Positions 8,693 through 16,399 of a DNA stretch of 64,000 bases are shown here, piece by piece. The translations under genes were made by a program, and so were the position numbers. This DNA comes from Nonomuraea spiralis (GTDB lineage Bacteria > Actinomycetota > Actinomycetes > Streptosporangiales > Streptosporangiaceae): assembly GCF_014648435.1 (NCBI RefSeq), contig NZ_BMRC01000013.1:124001-188000 (forward strand), written 5' to 3'. Position 1 is the stretch's first letter. Each line of letters opens with the position of its first letter. The notes beneath the pieces are model-generated. The model did not search any database. It saw only the letters and a program-made list of their open reading frames with translations, and was not told where the DNA came from.

Positions 8693-9780
8693 AGCCGGCC
8701 CGCAGCCAGGTCGGTGAGGCCGTCGGCCAGGCCGCCGAGCCAGCAGGCCGGGTCGTGGCCGCCGTTGTACTCGGTGAAGCTCACCTCGTAGCCCTGGGCG
8801 GCGAGCGTCTGGGCGAAGCGGCGGTTCTCCTCCAGCAACATCCACTCCAGCCGCCCGGCCTCCAGGTGGAAGCGTACGGGCAACCTCGGGGTGGCGGCGT
8901 ACCGGCGGGTCAGGCGTTCGGGGTCCTCGTCCGGCCACCAGTACGACCCCGACTGCGACAGGACGTTGCCGAACCGTTCCGGAGCGAGGAAGGCGGCGTA
9001 GGAGGCGGTCAGCCCGCCGAGGCTCTGGCCCGCGATCACGGTCAGCCCCGGGTCGCCGGTCGCCCGCCACGTACGCCCGGCCCACGGCAGCAGATCGTCG
9101 GCCAGGTAGCGGACGAACGGCTCGTGGCAGGCCAGCTCCCGCAGCCGCGTGGGCCGGTCGACCGAGTCGGGCATCAGCACGACGGACGGCGGGATCCGGC
9201 CGTCGTGGACGAGGTTGTCCAGGGTGGCCGCGACGCGCCCGGCCCACACCTCGCCGTCCAACAGCACCACGACCGGATGCGGCCCGGCCGCCGAGCCGGG
9301 CGGGGTGTAGACCCACACCCGCCGCCCGCCGGACCGCTCCTCGCTCACCCGCCCGCGCGGCACCCCCGGCCGGTGCTCCCGGTACGGCTGCGGCGGCGCC
9401 TGCGGCAGCTCCAGGAGCGAGGAGGGACGCCGGCCGGGCGGGCCGGGCACGGTGAGCGGATTGCCGGGGTCGGGCACGGCCGTGCGCATGACCTGGAGCC
9501 AGGAGTCCCGGTCGGTGCCCGGCAGCCGGTCGCAGGGCAGGATCTGGTAGCCGGCGCGCAGGTCGGCGTCGAGCTCGTAGGTGAGCTGCAACAGGTCGCC
9601 CCCGGGGCGGGGGGTCATGACGTGCCCGCTGATGTCGCCGGCGTGCCGGTCGCGGTCGGTCACCGTGTTGATCAGCACGACCGCCTGCTCGCCGTGCGTC
9701 CTGGGCCGCCAGAGGAACGTCACCTTGCACCGGCCGGGCGTGCCGGACGGTTCGATGATCGGGGTGGGTGCGGGCGTCAT
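8689..9780 (-). CDS. fes: Enterochelin esterase-like protein (Fes family)
   Basis: A 363-residue protein with the two-part layout of Fes. An N-terminal beta-rich domain (FLWRP...VVLINTVTDRDR) is followed by an esterase-D-type alpha/beta hydrolase with nucleophile motif GQSLGG (Ser near 253) and catalytic His in NGGHD (near 341). There is no signal peptide, so it acts in the cytoplasm. Fes hydrolyses the ester bonds of the ferric trilactone backbone to release iron after uptake. It sits between the permease gene (1 bp away) and the amidohydrolase (GTGA overlap). Its presence supports an ester-linked threonine trilactone as the product of the neighbouring NRPS. Confidence 0.92.
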   Translation of the reverse strand: MTPAPTPIIEPSGTPGRCKVTFLWRPRTHGEQAVVLINTVTDRDRHAGDISGHVMTPRPGGDLLQLTYELDADLRAGYQILPCDRLPGTDRDSWLQVMRTAVPDPGNPLTVPGPPGRRPSSLLELPQAPPQPYREHRPGVPRGRVSEERSGGRRVWVYTPPGSAAGPHPVVVLLDGEVWAGRVAATLDNLVHDGRIPPSVVLMPDSVDRPTRLRELACHEPFVRYLADDLLPWAGRTWRATGDPGLTVIAGQSLGGLTASYAAFLAPERFGNVLSQSGSYWWPDEDPERLTRRYAATPRLPVRFHLEAGRLEWMLLEENRRFAQTLAAQGYEVSFTEYNGGHDPACWLGGLADGLTDLAAGRL

Positions 9781-9781
9781 G

Positions 9782-11860
9782 TCATGACCTCCGGTCCGAC
9801 AGCAGGGTCCACAGCAGGAAGGGGCCGCCCAGGATGCTGGTCACGACGCCCACCGGGATCTCCGCGCCGTCGGCGGCCACGCGCCCGGCGGTGTCGGCGA
9901 TCACGACGAGCGCCGCGCCGGTGAGCGGCGCGCCGATGAGCGGGAGGCGGGCGGGCCCGGCCAGCCGGGCGGCGATGACGGGCGCGGCCAGGGCCACGAA
10001 CGCCACCGGCCCGGCCACGCCCGCCGCCAGCCCGGCGAGCACGACGGCCGTGACCAGCAGGAACATCCTGGTCCGGCCGGGATCGACGCCGAGCCCGGCG
10101 CTGACGTCCTCGTCGAAGCGCAGGACGGCGAGGCGGCGGGCCAGCGCGAGCGCGGCCGGGACGAGGACGGCCAGCCCCGCCGCCACGGGCAGGGCGACGC
10201 CGTAGTCGCGCCCGGCGAGGCTGCCCACGCTCCAGGAGTGCACGGCGGTGGCCGAGCCGAGCCCCTGCCAGGCCAGCAGCGACTGGGTGAGCGCGCCCGC
10301 CAGCGTGGTCAGCGCCAGGCCCGTGACGATGAACCGGTAGCCCTGCCTGCCGATGCCGCCCGAGACGGCGAACACGGCCACGGCGGCGGCCAGCGCCCCG
10401 ACCGGGCCGATCCACCAGTGGGCGAACAGCGTGCCCGAGGCGGACGACATCCCGGCGGCCATGATGGCCATGACCGCGCCCTGGTTGATGCCGAGCATGT
10501 CGGGGGTGGCCAGCCGGTTGCGCGCCAGCGCCTGGGTCAGGCAGCCGGACAGCCCGAGCGCCGCCCCGGCCACCAGCCCGGCCACCACGCGCGGCAACCT
10601 GATCTCCTGGACGAGCAGCACGTGCCCGCCCTCGCCCGTGCCCGCCAGCGCCCGCAGCGCCTGCTCGGGCGTCATGCCCGACTGCCCGGCCGCGACCGCC
10701 GCCACGACGGCCGCCGCGGTGACCGCCAGCAGCAGCGCCGCCGCCGCGGACGACCGTACGGGGACCAGCACCGACCACCGCCGCCCCCGTACGGCCCGCG
10801 TGTCCGAGGGCAGCACCCCGGCGCCCCGGCCCCGGCGGGCGGCCGGCCGCGGCGACCGGGCCGGGACGAGGTCGCCCGGCCCGGCGGCGACCGCCCGCGA
10901 ACGGGCCACGACGATCAGCACCGGCGCCCCCAGCACGGCGACCAGCAGCGAGACCGGCGCCTCGTACGGCCGTACGAGCACCCGGGCCAGCACGTCGGCC
11001 CCCAGCAGGACCACCGCCCCGGCCAGCCCGGACAACACGATCCGCGGCCCGACCCGGCCCGCGAGCAGGGTCCTGGAGACGTAACCGGCCAGCAGGCCGA
11101 GGAATCCGATCGGCCCCGCCACCGCGACCGCCGCGGCGCTGAGCAGCGTCACGGCCACCGACACCCACAGCCGCGTACGCCCCGGCCGGTGCCCGAGCGC
11201 CACGGCGAGGTCGTCGCCGAGCGCCAGCGCCGCCAGCGGCCGGGCCGCGAACGCCGCCATGACCAGCCCCGCCACGACCGCCGGCGCGATCGCCGGCACC
11301 CGGTCCATGGGGATCCCGGCCAGCGAGCCGAGGATCCAGTAGCGGTACTGGTCGAACGTCACCGGGTCGGCGACCAGCACGGCCGTGGTGATCCCGGTGA
11401 GCGTGGCCGACAGGGCGGCCCCGGCCAGCACCAGCTTCAGGGGCGAGAGCCGGGCCCCGACCGCGAGCACGAGCCCGGTGGCGAGGAGCGCGCCGCCGAG
11501 CGCCCACCCCAGGTACGCGCCGCCGGTCTGCGCGCCGGCGGTGACGATCCCGGCCACGACGCCGAGCGCGGCGCCCGCGTTCACGCCGAGCAGCCCGGTC
11601 TCGGCCAGCGGGTTGCGGGTGACCGACTGCAGCAGCATGCCCGACACGCCGAGCGCGGCGCCGACGACGAGGGCGGCCAGCGTACGCGGCAGGCGCAGGG
11701 TGTCCACCACCATCCGCAGGTGGCCGTCCCCGCCGCCGCCGAGCAGGTAGCCGATCACCTGTCCGGGGGCGACCCGGCCCGCGCCGGTGAGCATGGACGC
11801 CGCGCACAGGGCCAGCAGCGCGGCGGCACCCAGTGCGAAGACCCGGGCTTGCGCAAACAT
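9782..11860 (-). CDS. Fused double FecCD/FhuB-like ferric-siderophore permease
   Basis: A 692-residue protein made of two tandem FecCD permease halves. The first spans about residues 1-340 (GVSGMLLQSVTRNPLAETGLLG) and the second about 370-692 (GLSGCLTQALARNRLATPDMLG). Each carries the family's Q-x-x-x-x-NPLA-type loop that contacts the ATPase. The length matches E. coli FhuB, where both permease subunits are one chain. The linker near 300-350 is rich in Arg/Pro. The ATG lies directly against an iron box, leaving no clear ribosome-binding site, so the mRNA may be leaderless or start further in. No ATP-binding subunit gene is next to it, so the ATPase must be encoded elsewhere. Confidence 0.93.
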   Translation of the reverse strand: MFAQARVFALGAAALLALCAASMLTGAGRVAPGQVIGYLLGGGGDGHLRMVVDTLRLPRTLAALVVGAALGVSGMLLQSVTRNPLAETGLLGVNAGAALGVVAGIVTAGAQTGGAYLGWALGGALLATGLVLAVGARLSPLKLVLAGAALSATLTGITTAVLVADPVTFDQYRYWILGSLAGIPMDRVPAIAPAVVAGLVMAAFAARPLAALALGDDLAVALGHRPGRTRLWVSVAVTLLSAAAVAVAGPIGFLGLLAGYVSRTLLAGRVGPRIVLSGLAGAVVLLGADVLARVLVRPYEAPVSLLVAVLGAPVLIVVARSRAVAAGPGDLVPARSPRPAARRGRGAGVLPSDTRAVRGRRWSVLVPVRSSAAAALLLAVTAAAVVAAVAAGQSGMTPEQALRALAGTGEGGHVLLVQEIRLPRVVAGLVAGAALGLSGCLTQALARNRLATPDMLGINQGAVMAIMAAGMSSASGTLFAHWWIGPVGALAAAVAVFAVSGGIGRQGYRFIVTGLALTTLAGALTQSLLAWQGLGSATAVHSWSVGSLAGRDYGVALPVAAGLAVLVPAALALARRLAVLRFDEDVSAGLGVDPGRTRMFLLVTAVVLAGLAAGVAGPVAFVALAAPVIAARLAGPARLPLIGAPLTGAALVVIADTAGRVAADGAEIPVGVVTSILGGPFLLWTLLSDRRS

Positions 11861-11878
11861 AAGGTAAGGCTAACCTAA
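11860..11878. promoter_or_regulatory. Iron box 1 (DtxR/IdeR/DmdR operator)
   Basis: TAAGGTAAGGCTAACCTAA matches 18 of 19 positions of the remembered IdeR/DmdR consensus TWAGGTTAGSCTAACCTWA. It abuts the start codon of the minus-strand permease gene, so a bound repressor would block its transcription start directly. Confidence 0.88.
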
Positions 11879-11879
11879 A

Positions 11880-11898
11880 AAAGGTAAGGCTTACCTTC
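11880..11898. promoter_or_regulatory. Iron box 2 (DtxR/IdeR/DmdR operator)
   Basis: A second, weaker box (about 15 of 19 matches) contains the 8-bp inverted repeat AAGGTAAG-G-CTTACCTT. Its centre is 20 bp from the centre of box 1, about two helical turns, so two repressor dimers could bind on the same face. It lies 20 bp before the binding-protein ATG at 11919 and probably controls that gene. Confidence 0.78.
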
Positions 11899-11918
11899 TT
11901 TCTAGCTCGGGAGCTCGT

Positions 11919-12890
11919 ATGGCCCCTCTCCGCAGGGCCGGCGGCCTGTTCGCCGCCGCCGCCGCCGTTCTGACCGTCGTGGCGTGCGGCGCGTCCTCAA
12001 CGCCCGCCGTGCCCGCTACGTCCGCCGCGCCGGGCGCGTCCGCCGCCGCGCCGGCCGTCCGGGAGGTCAAGGACGCCACCGGCACCCTGATCAAGGTGCC
12101 GGCCGAGCCCAAGCGCGTGGTCACCCTGACCCAGGAGGACCTGGACGCCGTTCTGGCCCTCGGCGTGACCCCGGTCGGCATCACCAACGGGCAGGGCATC
12201 GACACGCCGCCCGCGTACCTGGCCGACCGGGTCAAGGGCGTACCGATCGTGGGGAACCTGCTGCAACCGGTCATCGACAAGGTCGTCGAGGCCGCGCCGG
12301 ACCTGATCCTCGCCGGCGACCTTCAGGACCAGCAGGTCCTCGACCAGCTCCGCAAGATCACCCCGGCCACCGTGGTGACGATGGCGCCCACCGACGACTG
12401 GAAGCTGTCGTTCATGGGCGTCGGCAACGCCCTCAACAAGCTGGACGTCGCCAAGAAGGTCATGGCCGACTACGACGCCCGCGTCGCCGAGGCCAAGACC
12501 GAGGTCAAGCCGGCCGAGGTGAGCATCGTGCGCTGGAACCCGCAGGGCCCGAGCTGGATGGAGAAGCGGCAGTTCGCCGGCTTCGTCGCCACCGACCTCG
12601 GCATGACCCGTCCCGCCGCCCAGGACAAGGACGGCACCGCCCACTCCATGCCGCTCAGCCTGGAGGCGCTGTCGGACATCGACGGCGAATGGCTGTTCGT
12701 CTCCACGCTGACCGCCGACGGCGAGAAGACGCTCGCCGAGATCCGGCAGACCCCGGCGTTCAAGGAGCTGAAGGCGGTCAAGGCGGGCCACGTGGTGTCG
12801 GTGAACGGCTCCGTCTGGAGCACCCGCGGAGCCCCGCTGGCCGCCGCCGTCGTCATCGACGACCTGGTCAAGGCCCTGACTGCAGGCTGA
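11919..12890 (+). CDS. Iron-siderophore ABC transporter substrate-binding lipoprotein
   Basis: A 323-residue protein with a lipoprotein signal: basic start, hydrophobic stretch and lipobox VVAC (Cys23), then an Ala/Ser/Pro-rich linker. The mature part is a class III (FhuD/FepB-like) binding protein (KRVVTLTQEDLDAVLALGVTPVG, and EAAPDLILAG before the helical backbone). It should capture the ferric siderophore and pass it to the divergent FhuB-like permease. A GGGAG sequence 5 bases before the ATG supports the start. Two iron boxes in the 58-bp divergent promoter predict repression by iron. A short perfect GC palindrome at 12899-12912 follows the stop and may help end transcription. Confidence 0.93.
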   Translation: MAPLRRAGGLFAAAAAVLTVVACGASSTPAVPATSAAPGASAAAPAVREVKDATGTLIKVPAEPKRVVTLTQEDLDAVLALGVTPVGITNGQGIDTPPAYLADRVKGVPIVGNLLQPVIDKVVEAAPDLILAGDLQDQQVLDQLRKITPATVVTMAPTDDWKLSFMGVGNALNKLDVAKKVMADYDARVAEAKTEVKPAEVSIVRWNPQGPSWMEKRQFAGFVATDLGMTRPAAQDKDGTAHSMPLSLEALSDIDGEWLFVSTLTADGEKTLAEIRQTPAFKELKAVKAGHVVSVNGSVWSTRGAPLAAAVVIDDLVKALTAG

Positions 12891-12927
12891 CCGCGCCCGC
12901 GGGCCGGCCCGCGTGAGGTACGGGCCG

Positions 12928-13456
12928 TCACCGCTGTGCCGTCTCCTGGTGTTTCCGGTCGTCCGCATCCGCCCGCGGGGCTCGGCGCCGGACGCGCAGG
13001 CTCACCAGCCCGGTCACCGCCAGGCCGATCAGCCCCAGGGTCATGCCGATCCAGGCCGGTGCCGCGTACCCGTGCCCGGCCGACGGTGAGTCCGGCGAGC
13101 AGCGAGCCGAGGGCGTTGGCCAGGTTGAAGGCGCCGATGTTGGCCGCCGAGGCCAGGGCGGGCGCCTGTGAGGCGCTGTCCAGAACCCACGTCTGCAGCG
13201 GCGGGATCGTCGCGAAGGCGGCCACTCCGAACAGGACGATCGCGGCGATGAAGGCCGGCTGGTCGTCCGCCGCCACGGCGACGATCGCCGACAGGACGGT
13301 GAGGGCGCCGACGGAGACGTAGACCGCGGGCAGCGAACCGTAGACGAAGGCGGTCTTCGCCCCGGCGGCGATGAGGCGGCGGCCCAGTGCCTGGCCAATG
13401 CCGCCTGACGCCCCGGTGAGCAGGGCCACCCTGCCGGACAGATCGTGATCGCTCAT
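12928..13456 (-). pseudogene. Chimeric remnant: SDR N-terminus joined to a frameshifted MFS C-terminus
   Basis: From an ATG at 13456 the frame begins like a short-chain dehydrogenase (SGRVALLTGASGGIGQALGRR, the TGxxxGxG Rossmann motif). After about 40 residues it passes into the C-terminal half of an AraJ/CmlR-type MFS transporter (membrane segments followed by FNLANALGSLLAGLTVG). Near 13080 the frame breaks. The rest of the MFS tail (GYAAPAWIGMTLGLIGLAV) continues in another frame to a stop at 12928. This looks like a deletion that fused two neighbouring genes plus a later frameshift. It lies downstream of the MarR-linked oxidoreductase and may once have been part of that operon. No function is expected. 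Confidence 0.75.
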
Positions 13457-13532
13457 CTCTCGCCCCTTCCGCCGCGCGTCGCGGTCGTACGGATGGCCGG
13501 CGGGCGGAATCCCGCCGGCCACGTCGGGATCG

Positions 13533-14105
13533 TCATGCCCGTGCCAGGGTGAGGCCGATGCTCGCGCCCATCCCCAGGCCGTACGCGAGCTGGATCAGCA
13601 GTTCCACGGCCGGCTCCAGGTAACGGGCGTTGGCCAGCGGCCCGGCGTCCACGGCGTCGAAGCCGAGCTGCGCGCCCAGCTCCAGCACGGTCTTCTTGGC
13701 GGTCTCGTCGTCGGCGGCCACCGGCAGGAACAGGCCAGGTGTGTCCAGCGTGGCGGCGAACACGGTGTTGAAGGCCTTGACGACTCGGGCGCCGGGCAGT
13801 GCGGCGGCCACCTGCTCGCCCGCCGAGGTGGTGTGCCCGATGGTCAGCGACATGAAGTCGGCCGCCAGCGGGTTGGTGACGTCGATCACGACCTTGTCCC
13901 GCAGGGCGGTCCTGATCCCGGCGTCGAACTGGGCGACGGCGGAGAACGGCACGGCCAGCACGGTGACGTCGGCCTCGGCGACCTGCGCGGCGACCTGGTC
14001 CGGGGCGGTGGAGGAGTTCGCCGTGGTGACCGTGTGCCCGGCCGTGGCGAGACGGCGTGCCAGCGCGGAGCCGACGTTGCCCTTGCCGATGATGCTGATC
14101 TTCAT
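13533..14105 (-). CDS. NADPH-dependent F420 reductase/ProC-like NAD(P)-binding oxidoreductase
   Basis: A 190-residue Rossmann-fold protein opening with IGKGNVGSALARRL, the GxGxxG dinucleotide motif. A VTVLAVPFSAV strand, a VVIDVTNPL strand and a VKAFNTVFA segment are typical of the F420-dependent NADP oxidoreductase (F420_oxidored, COG2085) family. Relatives in actinomycetes are used as generic NADP-dependent reductases, so the substrate is unknown. I use the ATG at 14105. The longer open frame runs back into the operator region and would include the MarR binding sites. It is divergent from a MarR regulator with two perfect palindromes between them, so it is very likely the regulator's target. 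Confidence 0.85.
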   Translation of the reverse strand: MKISIIGKGNVGSALARRLATAGHTVTTANSSTAPDQVAAQVAEADVTVLAVPFSAVAQFDAGIRTALRDKVVIDVTNPLAADFMSLTIGHTTSAGEQVAAALPGARVVKAFNTVFAATLDTPGLFLPVAADDETAKKTVLELGAQLGFDAVDAGPLANARYLEPAVELLIQLAYGLGMGASIGLTLARA

Positions 14106-14152
14106 GAGTGGCCCTTCCAGGATGTGGGGCGCGTCGATGGCACGACGCGAAA

Positions 14153-14170
14153 TGCGTCGAATTCGACGCA
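14153..14170. promoter_or_regulatory. MarR operator, copy 1
   Basis: TGCGTCGAATTCGACGCA is a perfect 18-bp palindrome, extending to 20 bp as ATGCGTCGAATTCGACGCAT. It lies in the promoter between the oxidoreductase (start 14105) and marR (start 14233). Confidence 0.8.
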
Positions 14171-14195
14171 TCACGAACGGGATTGATCGTACGGA

Positions 14196-14213
14196 TGCGT
14201 CGAATTCGACGCA
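14196..14213. promoter_or_regulatory. MarR operator, copy 2
   Basis: This is an exact second copy of TGCGTCGAATTCGACGCA, 43 bp from the first (about four helical turns). It ends 20 bp before the marR ATG. One site per divergent promoter would allow joint repression and autoregulation. Confidence 0.8.
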
Positions 14214-14232
14214 AGTCCGGTAGGCTCCCGCC

Positions 14233-14724
14233 ATGAGCGAACCGCGGTGGTTGAACGAGACGCAGATGCGCGCCTGGACCGGCTTCCTGGAGACCTCCGG
14301 CCTGATCCAGCGCCACGTGGAACGGCAGCTCCGAGAGGACGCCGGGCTCACCATGATCCAGTACGAGATCCTCCACTGGGCCAACGAGGCCGCCCCCCAG
14401 CTGCGGTGCATCACCGAGCTCGCCGACCTGATGATCACCTCTCGCAGCGGCCTGAGCTACCAGGTGGCCCAGCTGGAGAAGGCCGGACTGCTACGCCGCG
14501 AAACCGACGCCAGCGACGAACGCAGGGCCATGGTCGTCATCACCGAAGACGGCCGGCGACTCCTCGCGAAGACCGCGCCCGGACATGTGGAGGCGGTCCG
14601 CGACGGCCTGATCGATCTGTTGACCGGCGAGCAGGTCGCCCAGCTCGCCGACATCATGGACGATGTGCGCACCCGGCTGCGTCCCCGCGTGGTGCCGACC
14701 GCCTCCCGCAGGAAGGCCACCTGA
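14233..14724 (+). CDS. MarR family transcriptional regulator
   Basis: A 163-residue winged-helix protein. The N-terminal dimerisation helix (WLNETQMRAWTGFLE) is followed by helix-turn-helix and wing segments (LMITSRSGLSYQVAQLEKAGLLRRETDASDERRAMVVITEDG) with the D-x-R wing motif. The C-terminal helices end in a basic tail. It should bind the two identical palindromes in the 127-bp divergent promoter and repress both itself and the oxidoreductase gene. The inducer is unknown; MarR ligands are often phenolic or oxidising compounds. Confidence 0.92.
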   Translation: MSEPRWLNETQMRAWTGFLETSGLIQRHVERQLREDAGLTMIQYEILHWANEAAPQLRCITELADLMITSRSGLSYQVAQLEKAGLLRRETDASDERRAMVVITEDGRRLLAKTAPGHVEAVRDGLIDLLTGEQVAQLADIMDDVRTRLRPRVVPTASRRKAT

Positions 14725-14812
14725 CCGGCCCGCCTGGCCGCCGTGGGGAGCGAGCTCTCTCGACCGTCATGGTCGCTCCACGGCCCCGGCTCCCGCGCGA
14801 GCGGGCGGCGTT

Positions 14813-15802
14813 CTACCGGTCGCGTGCGCCACGGCTGGAGTAGCCCAGCCCTTCGGCCAGCAGGGTGGCCGCCTTGGCGATCACGCTGTTGTCCATGGTC
14901 GCGGTGGGGTCGTTGCGATTGGTGTAGACGGCGATGATCAGCGGCGCGCCGGACGGCGGCCAGGCGACGGCGATGTCGTTGCCCGGCGCGTACGGTCCGG
15001 AGCCACCCCCGGTCTTGTCGCCGACGGTCCAGTTCTTCGGCAGCCCGGCGCGGATGCGTTCGGTACCGGTGACGCTGGCCCGCAGCCAGTCGTTCAGCCG
15101 CTGCCGGTCCTCGGGGACGAGGGTGCTGCCCAGGGTGAGTTTCTGCAGGTTGCGAGCCATGAACGCGGGCTTGATGGTGTCGCGCTTCTCGCCCGGCTTC
15201 CAGTCGTTGAGTTCCGGCTCCCAGCGGTCGAGCCGCCCGATCGGATCCCCGAGCGAACGGTAGTAGCGGGTCAGCCCCGCGGGTCCGCCGACCTGCTTGA
15301 GCAGCACGTTCGCCGCGGTGTTGTCGCTGGCGGTGACGGCCGCGTGGCACAGGCGGTCCACGGTCATGCCGTTCTTGAGGTTCTCCGGTAGCTCGGTGAT
15401 CGGCGAGTTCGTGACCAGCTCCTTGGCTGTCCAGCGCAGCGTACGGTTCAGCAGGCCGGGATCGGTCGTCCGGGCCTTGGCCAAGATGGCGCCGCACAGG
15501 ACGGCCTTGAAGGTGGAGGCGCTGGGGAACAGCTCGCCGCCCCGGTAGGAGATGGTCTTCCCGGTGCCTGTGTCGATCGCGTAGGCCCCGATGCGCCCCT
15601 GGTAGGAGTTCTCGAGCGCGCGCAGTCGCTTCTTGACGTCGGCCGTGCCGCTCGCGAACTGCGCGGCGGCGACGGCGGAGGCCGAACGCGTGTCGGCCCC
15701 TGCCGTACCGGCCAGGCCGGCGACGGCTGTCATCGCCGTGGTGGTCGCCAGTACGGCGGCTCCGAGCTTGCTTCGCAGTCCTCCGCGATGAACGTGTCTC
15801 AT
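14813..15802 (-). CDS. Class A serine beta-lactamase, secreted
   Basis: A 329-residue protein with a Sec- or Tat-like signal (basic MRHVHRGGLRSK, then an Ala/Thr-rich core to about residue 36). All class A motifs are present: S96-T-F-K99 (the S70-x-x-K73 pair), a SDN loop (ASDNTAAN), an omega-loop ExxLN (EPELN, Glu166 equivalent) and KTG (DKTGGG). The ATG at 15802 is preceded by GGGGAG at a good distance. A GTG 15 bases upstream would overlap that site and is less likely. It stands alone and convergent to marR, with no linked AmpR/BlaI-type regulator. Such enzymes are common in soil actinomycetes. Confidence 0.93.
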   Translation of the reverse strand: MRHVHRGGLRSKLGAAVLATTTAMTAVAGLAGTAGADTRSASAVAAAQFASGTADVKKRLRALENSYQGRIGAYAIDTGTGKTISYRGGELFPSASTFKAVLCGAILAKARTTDPGLLNRTLRWTAKELVTNSPITELPENLKNGMTVDRLCHAAVTASDNTAANVLLKQVGGPAGLTRYYRSLGDPIGRLDRWEPELNDWKPGEKRDTIKPAFMARNLQKLTLGSTLVPEDRQRLNDWLRASVTGTERIRAGLPKNWTVGDKTGGGSGPYAPGNDIAVAWPPSGAPLIIAVYTNRNDPTATMDNSVIAKAATLLAEGLGYSSRGARDR

Positions 15803-15947
15803 CTCGACTCCCCGCACTCGATCCGGATCTTCGTAAGAGCGACCAGAAGATCAGAGACGGCAGCGAGGCGTCCAATAGCGGTATGGGACCACAGCCGATA
15901 AGGATTCCGATATTCACCCAGGTAACCGGTTCCGAGCCCGGCACTCC

Positions 15948-16290
15948 TCAAGTCCGGGCGCGCGTTCCTTCGAGCACGCCGTAGCCGACGAAGGTGAACA
16001 TGCGCTCACCCGGGACCAGGGGTTCCGGCCGGCCCGTGAAGCGGTGCACGCCGACGCCGAACCCCGCCTCCGGGTCCGACAACCATCGCCGTTCGAACCC
16101 GCGTTCCTCGAACCAGTCGCAGATCAGCGGCACCCGATCGGGAGCCTCGCGGTGCCGGGCCAGATGATCGTGGTGCCGGTGCCGCACAACTGCGATCAGT
16201 GGCCGGCGGTGCGCCGGATGTCCTCGTCGGTGATGTCGCCGAACACCCCGCACGCCAGCACGAGGTCGGCGCGGATCTTGCCGCTGAGAC
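15948..16290 (-). pseudogene. Remnant of a class I SAM-dependent methyltransferase
   Basis: Three reading frames on the minus strand together spell the second half of a methyltransferase. RADLVLACGVFGDITDEDIRRT comes first, then LCGTGTTIIW in another frame, then RHREAPDRVPLICDWFEERG through VPGERMFTFVGYG in a third, ending at 15948. No 5' half with the SAM-binding GxG motif was found upstream. At least two frameshifts and a 5' deletion are needed to explain this, so the gene is dead. Confidence 0.6.
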
Positions 16291-16399
16291 GTCTCCATGA
16301 ACGACGGCGCGCGCGACGGATCACCGGAGTCAGCTGCCGCGAACGATCATGCAAGGGGCGGGCAAAGAGCCGCAAAAGCCATGCTCTAGCGTGACCGTC

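Noticed and set aside
12899..12912. GCGGGCCGGCCCGC as a terminator
   Set aside because: It is a perfect palindrome but has no loop, so it would not form a good hairpin, and short GC palindromes are expected by chance here.
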